DNA of 64,000 nt from Sesamum alatum (GCA_034509735.1 JACGWO010000013.1:17690136-17754135), one strand, 5' to 3'. Positions 1 to 12,772 are shown, counted from the stretch's first letter. A program made the numbers and translations. The notes: generated by a model from the sequence alone, not told the origin.

Positions 1-450
1 GTTTATTAGCTATGGAAATTTGTGACGGAAAAAATCTATAATGAATTGCGCCGGAATTTGCAACATGTTTGTGATGGAAATTCCTTGGGGGCCAAAAATG
101 TCTCAAATCCGTCTCAAACTTTGATGAGAATCGGCGGCTTCTTTGTGGCAAAAACCCATAACAATTTTTGTGTGTAATTAGCAGTAGAAACTTCAGTCAC
201 AAATTTCGTCAAAAATTCCATATCGTCAAATGTTTGCAACAAATTTTGCACAAACATCTCTTGTTGCAAATTTGCGACCACCTTGGATCATGTTGGATCA
301 TGTTAAGGACAAAACAACTTAAAAGTTGGGTGCCATTGGAAATTCGTTGATAAGTCCTTCTTAGATTGCGATAGATATATTTGCAACATAGAGTTATATG
401 TCGCAAGCCCCGACGCTTTTGGTGTGGGATTTTGTAGACTATTATTACAA
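1..450 (+). repeat. Left half of a CACTA-like repeat (left paralogue)
   Basis: This stretch matches 44478-44900 closely, with shared blocks such as the opening GTTTATTAGCTA and the run ending in GCCCCGAC. The right paralogue continues into a recognisable transposase-associated domain, so I infer that this is subterminal or leader sequence of a CACTA-type element. Relative to the right copy, 824 bp (44901-45724) are missing here, and the junction falls exactly on an 8-bp direct repeat GATTTTGT. No open reading frame here is convincing. Confidence 0.6.
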
Positions 451-480
451 CTAGTACAAAACCCGTGCCAAGGCACGGGG
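451..480 (-). other. Helitron 3' terminal hairpin and CTAG
   Basis: The palindrome CCCGTGCC-TT-GGCACGGG, followed by a short T-rich spacer and CTAG, is the canonical Helitron transposition terminator. It is the only such tail within the 3.9-kb element although there are five heads. Confidence 0.85.
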
Positions 481-1587
481 AGTATTTTCAGTTTAAATCG
501 TGACTATAATAATAAATATTTAAAAATATATACTTATAAAGTTGAACAAAAATTATCTATCTTTGTATAATAGTTCTAATAAAAATTATATAAAATATAA
601 GTTTCTTGAATTGTATGAGGTATCATTAATTATTTAGAAAAATATCCATACAATTATAGATTCTTATATTCTTTTAATTGCTTTGATTATAAATTGCAAA
701 AATATTTTATTTTATTTAAAATAGATAAATGATAGATTATTTGATTTTATAAAGATTTACAAATTTGTTCAGGTAAATTGGTTAGGGATACAATATAAAA
801 TTCAAACTTATTTTTACATCTTTCAATATTATTTTTAATTGTATCATATTAAATTTTAATTTTTTACATATAAAAATTTACTTTATTTTTTATTAGCTTT
901 TATAAACCATAATTCTCCAGTGTCTATTTGAATTTTATTTTGCCATGTAAGAAAATATTTTATTTTTATTTAGTGTTGACAAATGATTTGAATGTATCCA
1001 AAAGATAAATTAGTCAAGGATAGAATTAATCTAAAAATCATTTTAACATCAAATAATATTCTTATATTTTTAAAATTCACTAATTATTTTTCTAAATTTT
1101 GAATTATTTTCCTATTACTCGTTTTAATTAAAATTTGAATTATTTATAATTTTTACTTACTTAGTTATTTTGAAACTTAAAAAATTGTCATTTATCTTAT
1201 ACTTAAATTTAGATAAGTGTACCATTATTTGTTTATCCAAAAGATTCACTCATTTTTTCAGGTAAATAGTTAGTAAAATAATCCAAATTCATTTATGTGT
1301 TTAATATACTTTCGTATTTTTATAGTTATTTACTTAATTTTTAATATATTAATTATTTTACTTATTTTATATTTAAAAGAATATTATATAGTTCTATTTA
1401 ATTATTTTTTAGAAAAATATAATTCTTTTGTGGATAAACTATTGGATGTTATCTGTAAAATAAGTAAACATATCTTGGATAAATATATTTTTTATTTACT
1501 TATTAAAAGTATATAAATATATATATTATCGATTAGATTATTTTGGATAAATACTAATATCTTTTTTCTCTTTTATCTAAAAAGTAA

Positions 1588-4313
1588 TTAAATTCCATTT
1601 GGCTGAATAGAGCTCATTGAGGCGATCCGCATCTGCGCCTACGTGGCGCTTGGGTGGATAGTCTCAATGATTCTGTTTTATTATATATAGATTACTCATT
1701 TTATTTTAAAGTTTGAATTATTTGTATTTTATTTACTTAGTTATTTTGCCCCTTAAAAAATTGTCATTTTCCTTATATTTAAATTTAGATAAGTGTACGA
1801 TTATTTATTTATCCAAAAGATTCATTCCTTTTTTTAGGTAAATAGTTAGTACAATAATTTAAATTCATTTTTGTATTCAATATACATTTGTATTTTTATA
1901 CTTACTAATTAATTTAAGTTTTAATGTATTAACTATTTACTTATTTTTATATTTAAAATAAAATTACTTATACTTGTATTTAATTAGTTTTGAAAAATAC
2001 AATTTTTTTGTGGATAAACTATTGGATATTATCTACAAAATAAGTACATATGTATTGGATAAATATATTTTTTATTTACTTATAAAAAGTATATAAATAT
2101 ATAAGATCGATTAGGTTCTTTTAGATAAATACTAATATTTCTTTTTCTTTTTTATCTAAAAAATTGTTAAATTCCATTTGGCATAATAGAGCTCATTGAG
2201 GCTATCATCATCTGCACATACGTGGCGCTTGGGTAGATAGTCTCAATGATTCTGTTTTATTATACATAGATTACTCATTTTATTTTAAAGTTTGAATTAT
2301 TTGCAGTTTTATTTACTTAGTTATTTTGCCACTTAAAAAATTGTCATTTACCTTATATTTAAATTCTGATAAGTGTATGATTATTTGTTTATCCAAAAGA
2401 TTCACTCCTTTTTTTAGGTAAATAGTTAGTAAAATAATTTAAATTCATTTTTGTATTCAATTTCCTTTCGTATTTTTATACTTACTAATTAATTTAATTT
2501 TTAATGTATTAATTATTTACTTATTTTTATATTTTAAAAAAATTACTTATAGTTCTATTTAATTAGTTTTTGAATAATACAATTCTTTTGTGGATAAATT
2601 ATTGAATGTTATCTATGAAAGAAGTAAATATATATTGGATAAATATATTTTTTAGTTACTTATAAAAAGTATATAAATATATAATATCGATTAGATTCTT
2701 TTGGATAAATAATATTTATTTTTCTCTTTTATCTAAAAAGTTGTTAAATTTCATTTGGCAGAATAGAGCTCATTGAGGCTATCCACATCTTCGCATACGT
2801 CGCGCTTGGGTGGATAGGCTCAATGATTCTGTTTTATTATATGTAGATACACATATATTGGATAAACATGTTTTTATTTACTTAAAAAAGTTATATAAAT
2901 ATATAATATTGATTAGATTCTTTTGGATAAATACTAATATTTTTTTCTCTTTTATCTAAAAAGTTGTTAAATTCCATTTGGTAGAATAGAACTCATTGAG
3001 GCTATCCACATGTGCGTATATGTGGCGCTTAGGTGGATAGTTTCAATGATTCTGTTTTATTATATATAGATAAAATATAACTAATAAATAATTCGGATAA
3101 GTGTATAATAATTTATCTTTATCTAAAATATTTATAATCTTTTTAAATAAATGAATAAGTAACATTCTTCAAATTTATTTTTATATCTATTAGTATTTTT
3201 TTTATTATTATCATATTACATTTTAATTTTTCTATAATTAGTCATTGTTACATTATAAAATTAATTTAGTTGTATTTTTTATTTCATTAACTTTTTAAAA
3301 CAGTTTTGTGTCTCTTCAATTTTTTTTACCTTGTAAGCAAATATATTTATTTTTATTTAAATTAGATAAATATTAGATTATTTGATTTTATAAAGATTTA
3401 CAAATTTATTCAGGTAAATCTGTTAGTGATACAATCTAAAATTCAAACTTAATTTACATCTTTCAATATTTTTTTATTTGTGATTATTATCATATTAAAT
3501 TTTAATTTTTTTACATATAAAAAGTTACTTTATTTATAACTTTTTATTTTATTAGCTTTTATAAATCATAGTTCTCCGGTGTCTCTTTGAATTTTATTTC
3601 GCCATGTAAGAAAGTATTTTATTTTATTTTTAGGGTTGATAAATGTCCCATTATCTGAATGTATCCAAAAGATAAATTAGTCAGGGATACAATTAATCTA
3701 AAATTCATTTCAATATTAACTAATACTCTTATATTTTTAATATTCACTAATTATTAATATTTCTAAATTTTGAATTATTTTTCAATTACTCATTTTATTT
3801 TAAATTTTGAATTATTCATAATTTTTACTTACTTAGTTATTTTGGAACTTAATAAATTGTCATTTATCTTATATTTAAATTTAGATAAGTGTACCATTAT
3901 TTGTTTATCCAAAAGATTCACTCATTTTTTTAGGTAAATAGTTAGTAAAATAATTCAAAATCGATTTTTTGTGTTCAATATACTTTTGTATTTTTATACT
4001 TATTAATTTAATTTTTAATATATTAATTATTTACTTATTTTTATATTTAAAAAGAATATTATATATAGTTCTATTTAATTATTTTTTTATAAAATACAAT
4101 TCTTTTGTGGATAAACTATTAAATGTTATCTATAAGATAAATACATATAATATTGATTAGATTCTTAAGGATAAATACCAATATTTTTTCTCTTTTATCT
4201 AAAAAGTTGTTAAATTCCATTTGGCAGAATAGAGCTCATTGAGACTATCCACGTCTGCGCATACATGGCGCTTAGGTGGATAGTTTCAATGATTTTGTTT
4301 TATTATATATAGA
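1588..4313 (-). repeat. Five Helitron head repeats in tandem
   Basis: A block of roughly 100 bp (a wobbling version of GAATAGAGCTCATTGAGGC, then a GTGGCGCTT stretch, then the TCTATATA head on the - strand) ends at 1691, 2270, 2847, 3070 and 4313. The unit lengths between ends are about 1237, 579, 577, 223 and 1243 bp. The first and last units (455-1691 and 3071-4313) resemble each other through much of their length. The two middle units also resemble each other. Confidence 0.75.
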
Positions 4314-5157
4314 TTGGACTCGCACATGGCGAGGAACAGGTGTGTGGTAGTATGTTTGGATTGCTAAATTATTAGTTATGGGTAGATGTGCCTTCATTTG
4401 AAGCTGAAATACATATCCAAGAACTGCTCCAATTGGTAGTCCAATCACACCGAGAGGGGGAAAGAGGGAGGACGAGAGAGGAAGAGGCTGAAAAGAGGGA
4501 GACAGACCTACAGGAACATGTCTATAAATTGCTCTAAGATGTGAGATACACAAACTATTGATTTGGCGCTGATGGATTTGGACGCAAGAACAACAAAATT
4601 ATAGTGAAAATTGTTAGTTGTTTTGTTATTAATAATTATGTAAATGATTAATTAGTTACTTGTACCTAACAACTTTATTGGTTTGAATGTTAGACTTAGC
4701 TTATATGAGTTGTTGGTTGACATTTAGACTTGATTTATATTGTTATAAATTTTGGAAGTAATTGTTCGTTGATATTGTGACTTCGCTTGAAATGTTGTTG
4801 GTTGTGTTATTGACTTAGTTTATGTTGTTGATATTATTAGATTGTATTTAGATGTTATAATGACTGGGATATTAAGTTCGATGTAAAAACTTACAATAAA
4901 ATAAAATAAAATATTAAAGACAGAAAACTACGGGGATATTTCGAAAGGAAAAATTGCATGTTTAGATACAATGCACACGCGTTGCTTGTGAAGCATAAAC
5001 TTTTTGTAAAAATACATATTAAATTTATATAAAAAATTATAAAAATGTATTGAATATATTAATATTTTATTTTTTCAATAGAAGATTACAAAAATAACAA
5101 CTAAAAGTAAACAAATTTATTAGTTGATTTTGAAATGTTTTTAATTGTAATACTAAT
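4314..5157 (+). repeat. Right half of the left CACTA-like paralogue
   Basis: This stretch is collinear with 45740-46600, starting at TTGGACTC and running to AATACTAA. It contains the captured MATE fragment and, near 4965, a degraded version of the Helitron-tail-like palindrome that is intact at 46419 in the right copy. The similarity stops at 5157, exactly where CACTA element 2 begins in the right copy. Confidence 0.65.
4361..4450 (-). pseudogene. Captured MATE-transporter exon fragment (left copy)
   Basis: The - strand translation reads IGLPIGAVLGYVFQLQMK, nearly identical to residues encoded by exon 6 of the MATE gene (42955-43073). The following bases match the start of the native intron after that exon, so genomic DNA, not cDNA, was captured. 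The native donor GGTGAC is altered to a sequence without GT. A 93-codon frame spans this piece, but most of it comes from flanking repeat and Helitron sequence, so it is not a gene. It is a shorter version of the copy at 45792-45912. Confidence 0.8.
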
Positions 5158-5604
5158 ATATTTGTCATAATATTTATAAACTAAAAAATACTTATGCTTC
5201 TTTAAATTTTTCATCATTTCATTGTTTGTTGATGTCCAGTTTTAGACCATGTTATGTATGTATATTGATCCATTGCATAAACACAATAATATACGTGTAA
5301 GTATATGTTTGCTTGACATTTACACTTGCTTTATAATAATTCTTCTTGATTCGAACTGTTAATTTTTATATAGTAGCTACATTTTTTTATTTCTAATATT
5401 TATGTATTTGTATAGACTAATTATGTTCTTGTGGTTCCCAAAAAAAATGGTGATAAAGATTTAGATCTTCATTTGCAATTTAAAGAGAAGAAACCATCTT
5501 TATATTTGTTTAAAGGAATAAAATATTAGCTGCACATACCTATATTTTCTTTGGGATATAACTATTTTTATATTATTTACTTTTTTTATGTATCAACCAC
5601 ACTT

Positions 5605-5733
5605 CAAAGATGCGATATTCTAAATATTATTTTTTATTCCAACAGAATTAAAATTTCCATAACATTTCCAAGCTGGAAACAAGGGCAGGGGTAGACTCAT
5701 TGGAGGAAGAACCAGAACGGACATTTTCTGTCT
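5605..5733 (+). repeat. Dispersed repeat also at 62655-62783
   Basis: Both copies run from TCAAAGATGC through a shared CATTTCCAAGCTGGAAACAA block to AACGGACATTTTC, with scattered differences. The second copy lies just upstream of the L1-like ORF, so the repeat may be part of a LINE leader. That link is inference. Confidence 0.5.
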
Positions 5734-6249
5734 CCAAAATTTAGCCACAGGGTCCGTCACTACAAGTGTGGCAATCGATTTTTCTGTCGCAATTAATTTA
5801 AAGCAACGAAAATTTGTTTCCCGAGCAGAAAAATCCGTTTGAACTTGATAGAACGTGCATTTAATTGAAAAATGTATCATAATATTATAGTTTGTTATCA
5901 ATTAATAGATAGCCTATTTTCTTTTATCCATCTTCTTGAACTACTTTTTTTTTTTGTAATATTTCTTTGAATTAATTAAACTTAGCCCTCTTTGAAAATG
6001 CATAATTACACTTTTCTCCAAAGACGTTTCGACATTCCACTTACACCCCCTTCAAAACTTCTTCGTTTACACCTGAACCCCTTCCGTTAGAGTTTGAAAG
6101 AAAAAATATTTCCGTCAGCAAAAAAAAAAAAATTACACAAATTAAAAATAATATGACGAATTAGAGATTTTAATATTCATGATATGTTAAATTACAAATT
6201 CAAATTATTTTATTTCAAACTATTCTTTTCCAAGCTCTCTTTTAGTGAA

Positions 6250-6283
6250 CTAGCTAGTAATGAGTACGTGCGTAGCACGTGAG
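6250..6283 (-). mobile_element. Possible Helitron 3' end
   Basis: The - strand shows the palindrome ACGTGC-TAC-GCACGT followed by about a dozen bases and CTAG, with T as the next base if the outer of two overlapping CTAG copies is used. No matching head was found, so this may be a fragment. Confidence 0.35.
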
Positions 6284-7226
6284 TCATATGATTTGATCAA
6301 AATAATAATATAATTTTAAAATTTAATGGTTAGACATAAAATATATTAATTAATTCATCATATAAATAAATATAATTCTCCAAATATTGATCAATTTGAA
6401 AAAAAAAATCAAATTCTTTAAATATATAGAAAAACTAAACAAATTAAAAATACTAAATGTAAATAACTATATTACAACTTAGTTATTATCTAAATCGATA
6501 TTTCAATTAGTCTTTATCTTTTTTTTTTTTTTTATATTTTGATTGCTAGTAACATCTTCTTTTTGTTTGGTTTAATGATTATTGAATCAATCGTTATGAA
6601 GATAAATAATAATACTTTTGTATGAAATATTTTTCTTTGAGCTTACTTCAAGTTTGACTCTCGTATAAGTTGTTAAACAATAAAATCAGACTATTATTTA
6701 ATGTAAACAATCCATTAATAGTTTTCTACCATTGCTCTTATTATTTTGAGTCTTAAATTTCAAAAAACATCCCGATGTTCGAAAAAGAAAATTTTCATAG
6801 TGCTCTTTTTTCCTCAAAAAGTATTTAATTAATTATCTTGTTAAGAAAAGTTAAAATAAATTAATAATCACAGTGTTGACATCAAAATGTTGGAATAAAT
6901 TGTCAATTAAAAACCGAAATAAATTAACTAATTATAATTAGGTTTCAAATTTAAATCCATACTAAATTTGGATCCTTTACATATTTTCGAGATAGTAAAT
7001 TTACAATAAATTCATACTAAACTTGGGCCTTAAGCGTCTTGATAGATTGATTCAAGATAAAAATAAAAAATAATTCTTTTATTTTTGATTAGTTAATTGG
7101 GTGTTCAAGTACAACTCGTTAGGAGACTGATTCATATCAAAACCCATAATTTTCAAGTTCAAGCTACCTAAATCTTGCTCATGGCTATAAAAAGCAACCT
7201 ACACACACTGCTCACAAAAATAGAAT

Positions 7227-7255
7227 CACACACACACACACACACACACACACAA
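7227..7255 (+). repeat. (CA)n microsatellite
   Basis: An uninterrupted CA dinucleotide run of about 14 units. Confidence 0.95.
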
Positions 7256-8496
7256 CTTTAATCCAACAACTCAAATCCAAAACAAGTCGAAACTCTCTAC
7301 ATCTTCTAAAATTATGCAGTCGCGAAGGTTCTACGTCTTTCTTGACATTAAAGGCTTGATACCATATTTCAAGAAAGTTTGTGATTTTCTCCCACAACAC
7401 GACACTCCAGCCAATTTTATTTTATTTTATTTTTATCTTCTTTTTAACTTTTTTAATTTCACAAAGAGTAAATTGCATTTAAACCAAAACCTTAAGTAGC
7501 AATATTGTGTTGTATCTATTTATTTATTTGATCATCATTTGAAAAATTGTGCTTCAAATTTACTTAATTAACAAAAAAAAGGTCCTTCTTCTCTACTACC
7601 ATTCTAAGTGGATAACTTAATTTTTTAAAAGCTTTTTTGGTTTTATGATAATATTACTGATAGTAATTTTTTTTTCTTATTATTGTTCTTTTATAGTTTT
7701 ATATTTAACTACCTCTACTAATTTTTCTTATAAATTTTTCATTAACAATTAAAAAAAGTTATAACTTAATTTACAAAAAATCGAAATTCAACTCAAAGTA
7801 ACAAAGAACTTAAACTAATATGTCTTAATCAAGATGCCAAAAGAATGTAAATATTTAAAATGCTAATGTAGTTTATTTGACTCCCTTCATTATCCCAAAA
7901 GAATGTAAAGTTTTAAAATACTAATTTAGTTTATCTGACTCCCTTCTTTATCTTATATAAATCTTTTATTCATTTATCTTAGTAATTGACAATATTTATT
8001 TTTATCAATTATTTTCTCCCATTTTAATTATCTCTCTTTTTAATTAATCCAATATTGTTTTTTTGTTCTACATTCTGTCAAATGTTTTTGTGGGATTTTC
8101 TTTTCCCATATGTTATGGATTGTGACCTTAATAACTAACTTTTCCTTATGAAAAAAGTATAAATATATTTAAACAATGAAAACAAATATTGCCGGGATTA
8201 ACACTTTAAGTATGGTATAATATAATATAATATAATAAAATAGTACTTAATATATACTGAAGTTTTAGCTTAATATTTATATATACAGATTATTTAGAGT
8301 TTTATCTTTAAATATTATCATATATAACCTAACAAAATATTTTTTTAAAACAATATTCAAAGTCTATTCTGACAAAATTGAATTGAAATAATATTTCACT
8401 TTCTTTTTTTTTTTGATTCTTGTAGCTAGTTAAATGTTGGTTAAATGCATCATGATCGGTTTCTCTTTTTCTTTTACTACACATTAATATGTAATT

Positions 8497-8529
8497 CACA
8501 CACACACATACACACACACATATATATAT
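8497..8529 (+). repeat. (CA)n/(TA)n microsatellite
   Basis: CA repeats interrupted once by CATA, then a short TA run. Confidence 0.95.
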
Positions 8530-9205
8530 TTATGCATATTATTGTACCATATATATTACTATGACTTTTACAATTACTATTCTCACCTATTTGTCAGTCA
8601 TATTTCTCTATATTTAAAGTAATACTCCAGTAAAAGTACCCATATACATGCATCTTTAGGGATATCATACTATTTAATTTTGGTAATCGACTAAACTGTC
8701 CCTTGTTAAATTATAAATAACAATAATAAAAGTATAGTAAAAAATATAAACATTACTATCACTCCAATTTCTAGCAGTTCAAGAAGCTACACTAAGAAAA
8801 AGACACAATTTGTGGATAACAAAAATGATATCTTCTATAGTGATAAACTTATGTCAATTAATTTCTATCACAATTGTTAGAATTTGAAATTATTATGATT
8901 GTCAATATTTTTTTAGTATGCTTTTATGACTGTTACTCAAATGGAGCAGGGGGTAGTTTAGTCATCACAAATATTAAAAAATATGAGAAAAAAAAATTAT
9001 TATTATTTCAAAAGTACTGCACCACTGCATATGTATATAGAGTTTACTTATGTCTGTCATATATTTAATCTTTATCAATTAAATGTACATAAATAATACA
9101 AAATAAAATAAGAATTTAATAATTATGATTGACCAATTATTCATTTAAATTTAATATGTGTCAAGTTAATAATTATTATATCTATGCCAATAACTCATTG
9201 AATGA

Positions 9206-9870
9206 CACTACAAAAAATGCAGGAATAGGAACGGTCAGGCACGACCGTTCCAGGTACCGTTCCATGTAGGAACGGTTGTAGGAACTGTTGTGGAACGGTA
9301 AACCGTTAATGACGTCAAAGTCGTGCTAATTGTAATAGAAATTAATAGGAACGGTCCGACCGTTCCTACTAGAGTGCCAAAAAATGGCGAGCCAATTTGT
9401 ACATCTATAATCGTTCCTAAAGGGGAACTGATATATTTTGGACTTCAATTATGAACACATGTGTGAGATTTGGAACGGCAGGCCTACCGGGAACACTGAC
9501 TGTTACTGTATGTGTTCCAACGACCGTGTCAATTTGGACCGGTTAGCTGACCGTTCCAACATGTAGTCCTACAGGAGGCCCTTTTACGCCTTGGGAAAAA
9601 ATGTGATGCAATTACCGTTCCAAATTACGGGTATATAGTAAGTGCAATTGTGTTACAAGTACTGATCCAAAATGTACTCCAAGTAGGAACGGTCCGTTTT
9701 TGTTGTGCCTCATACCGTTCCTAATATGCTCTAACGGCTATATTACAACGGTAACATTACCGTTCCTGTTGCCTTTCCTGAGACCGTTTCTAAAGCTGGA
9801 ACAACGACTATATTTCAACGGCTAGTTTTGTGTTCCAAATAATATTCCAATGCCCGTTCCAATGTTTTCT
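9206..9870 (+). repeat. Left subterminal GGAACGGT/ACCGTTCC repeats of CACTA 1
   Basis: The 8-mer GGAACGGT or its complement occurs many times in both orientations, often with one mismatch. Its density falls off at the start of the transposase leader. By analogy with TNPA sites in En/Spm, these are probable binding sites of the element-encoded protein; binding is inference. Confidence 0.7.
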
Positions 9871-10116
9871 ATATATATGTCCCCCTTCTTTGTCATTGTT
9901 CTTATACTTACTCTCCAACTCATTTTGTATTTGTAACTCCCCCCCTTGATTCTTTATACGGAAAATCTAACATATCAATTACCGAGCGCGAATTTTGCAT
10001 TGATATTGATAGGTGTTTTGCTCAGGTAAGTATGCAAAATTCTGTTATTTTTGCATATATTAATTAATTTACTCTATTCATTTAATTGCTGTTGTGAATT
10101 ATACGTAGGACCAATC

Positions 10117-11064
10117 ATGTTAAGACAGTTGAAGAAATGGATGTATGATCGAGACGTCCTGGATGTGACGCCGGAGTTTGAGGATGGTGTTACAATATTT
10201 TTAGAATGGGCCCAGTCTCAGCGTGCATATATGGACGGGGACAAGATTAAGTGTCTCTGCCGGAAGTGCAAAAACGAATGGTTCAAAATACCAGACGAGG
10301 TAAATTTTGATTTGTGCATGAAAGGGTTTATGCTAGAGTATTACAATTGGACTTCGCATGGTGAGGAGAGGGTGCAGGAATACTTTGAAGCATTGACAGT
10401 GCCCCCTGCGCAGCAGCAGCAGCAAACGCCACCCATTCAGGAGGAGGGTAGTTCGCATTGGGGTGATGTGGCTCAGATGGATTGGGCGCAGAGGATGGTA
10501 TTTGATGCCGCCGGGCCGTCATTCTGGTCTTCGTACAACCAGGAGGGACTGATTGATGATGGTACTCGGTATTGTCCATCTGATGTGGGTCCTAGTTCAT
10601 ATTACGATTCGGGGCCCTATGATTGTGTCTGGCTTGTCAGACCTTTTTTTTGATGTAGTTCATGCTGCGGACCAACCTTTGTGGAATGGCTGCATCACCT
10701 CTCAGTTGGCGATAATTGCCTCTTTGGTGAATATCAAGGCCAAAGGGGGTTTTTCCGAGCAGTACAAGTATACTACGCGGATTACCCGAGCATGAAGAAG
10801 GACAAAGTCGACTGGAAAGTTGTTTGCAAAATCAAGGCTCAAAGAGTAATCAATGACTCGCGATGGACGACCGAGGTCGCTTATCAGATGGATGAAGTCA
10901 TACCTAATCCAGATGTTGTAATAGATAACCAAACATTTGAACTGCATGACCCAACGGGAATACAATTGGTCGTTGATCATGGAGCAGGGCCATTGCGCTC
11001 GCCAGACAGTGAATCCGAAGACGAAGGTGAAGATAGCTTTGACGAGGCTGAGTCCGATGAATAG
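10117..11064 (+). pseudogene. TNP2-type CACTA transposase, middle deleted
   Basis: The ATG at 10117 follows a probable 5' leader intron (donor GGTAAGT at 10026, acceptor TAG at 10105). The first 90 or so residues are the transposase-associated domain, with opening MLRQLKKWMYDRD and the cysteine pair pattern CLCRKCKN. A Q-rich linker follows. A frameshift occurs near 10625. Sequence matching the beginning of the Transposase_21 region in element 2 then stops near 10760 and jumps directly to a C-terminal segment (VQVYYADYPS to an acidic tail ending at 11064) that element 2 lacks. The catalytic Transposase_21 domain, DUF4218 and most of DUF4216 are absent. The copy cannot make an active transposase. 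Confidence 0.85.
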
Positions 11065-11154
11065 ACTTATTGGATTTTCCAAAAAAATTTCTGTAATTTT
11101 TTTTATTACAATTATTGTAAAAAATTGTATTCGATAGATGTATTTTGATTATCA

Positions 11155-11700
11155 GGACCGTTTCTATTTGAGGTACAATATTTCAAATATGGCGGCTAAT
11201 TAAAAAAATGAGGAAAATTTGAATTAGGAATGGTCCAAATTTATGAGGACTGTTCCTATTTGAGGTACAATATTTCAATATGGCAGCTAATTAAAAACAA
11301 TAAGGGAAATTTGAATTAGGAACGGTCCAAATTTATGAGAACCGTTCCTATTTGAGGTAAATATTTCAAATATGATGGCTAATTAAAAAAAATGAGGGAA
11401 ATTTGAATTAGGAACGATCCAAATTTATGAGGATTGTTCCTATTTGAGGTGCAATATTTCAAATATGGCGGCTAATTAAAAACAATGAGGGAAATTTGAA
11501 TTAGGAATGGTCCAAATTTATGAGGACCGTTCCTATTTGAGGTACAATATTTCAAATATGGCGGCTAATTAAAAAAAATGAGGAAAATTTGAATTAGGAA
11601 CGGTCCAAATTTATGAGTACCGTTCCTATTTGAGGTACAATATTCCAAATATGGTGGCTAATTAAAAAAAATGAGGGGAATTTGAATTAGGAACGGTAGG
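11155..11700 (+). repeat. About six tandem ~91-bp repeats
   Basis: The phrase CCTATTTGAGGTACAATATT recurs about every 91 bp, starting near 11165, 11255, 11345, 11438, 11530 and 11625. Each unit also contains GGCGGCTAATTAAAAA, a GAATTAGGAACGGTC block and its inverted partner GACCGTTCC. The array directly follows the transposase stop codon and is absent, or present as about two degenerate units, at the matching place in element 2 (55850-55990). Confidence 0.85.
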
Positions 11701-12772
11701 TGAAAACCCACGACCGTTCCAAACTATAGTCCAATATTTCGGTTTAGCGCCCAATGAAAAATTGGTGGGAAATTCAACTATTGGAACGGTAAGTTTACAC
11801 ATGACCGTTCCAGATTATAATAGGAATGGTAACTACGTGAGTGCATTAAAACGACATCGTTCTTTATAATAGGAACGGTATTGAGAACACGGTGTCTATT
11901 AGGTAACCGTTCCTAGTATTACATCTCCAACCAATTTGTTCGATAGCTCAACATCCGTCAGTCGGATCGACACTATTTTTTAACACATACAAGGTTATGG
12001 ATATGAATTGATGTTCAACGGTCTGATTTTCAATCAGTAACCTGGATTTAAGGATGCATCTGTTTTTGTTACGATGAATACTGACCGGATACGATACCTC
12101 GACATCCGCACACCGAAATATTTCAAAACAACATATAATGTATTCTTTTGTGTGTTATATCATATCTAACGGTCTGATTGGAATTTTGACGGTCTGATTA
12201 TGCCGTGCAGTACAACAATATAGGATGCTAGTTATATCTGTGAAATACTAACAAACATAAATATACAAAAATAGTTCATATTGTGAACGTGTGTCTATTT
12301 TTTGGAAATTATTACACATTTTTAAAATCTTTAAACATCTAATTGTATACGGTTATTTAATAAAATAAGTGTTCGAAACGTGTTTTTCTTAATTTATATT
12401 TATTATCTAAGAGAATAGCAAAAACATTGTAATACATATAGGAACAGTACGGTATAGAAATAGGAACGGTAACTATGTACAAGTTAAGAAACGACGTCGT
12501 TATTCAATATAGGAACGGTACCTGTAACACTGGACATATTACACGACCGTTCCTAGTAAATTTATTATAAGTAATATGTATTAAAACGTTGTTGTTTTTC
12601 AATTTAGGAACGGTACTTGTAACACAAGGCATATTACATTACCGTTCCTAGTGAGTTTATTATAAGTAATATGTCGTAAAACGTCGTCGTTTTAAAAGTA
12701 AAACGACGCCGTTTTGCGACTTTGGGATGGTCTTAGGAACGGTCAATACAAAAAGTTACCGTTTCAAAATCC
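11701..12772 (+). other. Intergenic region between the two CACTA 1 genes
   Basis: No coding frame is supported. GGAACGGT-type octamers occur in both orientations throughout, ending with an ACGACGCCGTTTT-type block just before the downstream promoter. The same block, inverted, lies at 54690-54740 in element 2. Confidence 0.55.

Larger units (their letters stand above)
451..4313 (-). mobile_element. Non-autonomous Helitron with repeated heads
   Basis: Read on the - strand, the element starts with TCTATATATAATAAAA at 4313 and ends in CTAG at 451. The end is preceded by an 8-bp stem hairpin (CCCGTGCC / GGCACGGG) 11 nt before the terminus. Flanking bases are A before TC and T after CTAG, as expected for Helitron insertion between A and T. 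The paralogous locus carries the uninterrupted site between 45739 and 45740, which confirms both borders. The interior is AT-rich and encodes no helicase or Rep protein, so it is non-autonomous. Internal copies of the head sequence end at 1691, 2270, 2847 and 3070. Confidence 0.85.
5158..9205. other. AT-rich stretch without a supported gene
   Basis: There are no convincing coding frames here, only short AT-driven frames. It holds a repeat shared with 62655-62783, a Helitron-tail-like palindrome near 6250 and two CA-type microsatellites. The rest is low-complexity AT-rich DNA, probably old transposon remains. Confidence 0.6.

Noticed and set aside
4272..4553. 93-codon - strand frame containing a MATE-like phrase
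   Set aside because: Only about 18 residues match a MATE exon; the rest is repeat and Helitron flank. It is a captured fragment, not a gene.
5757..5790. CACTACAAG as a possible CACTA terminus
   Set aside because: No matching TAGTG end with a 3-bp duplication was found in either direction.
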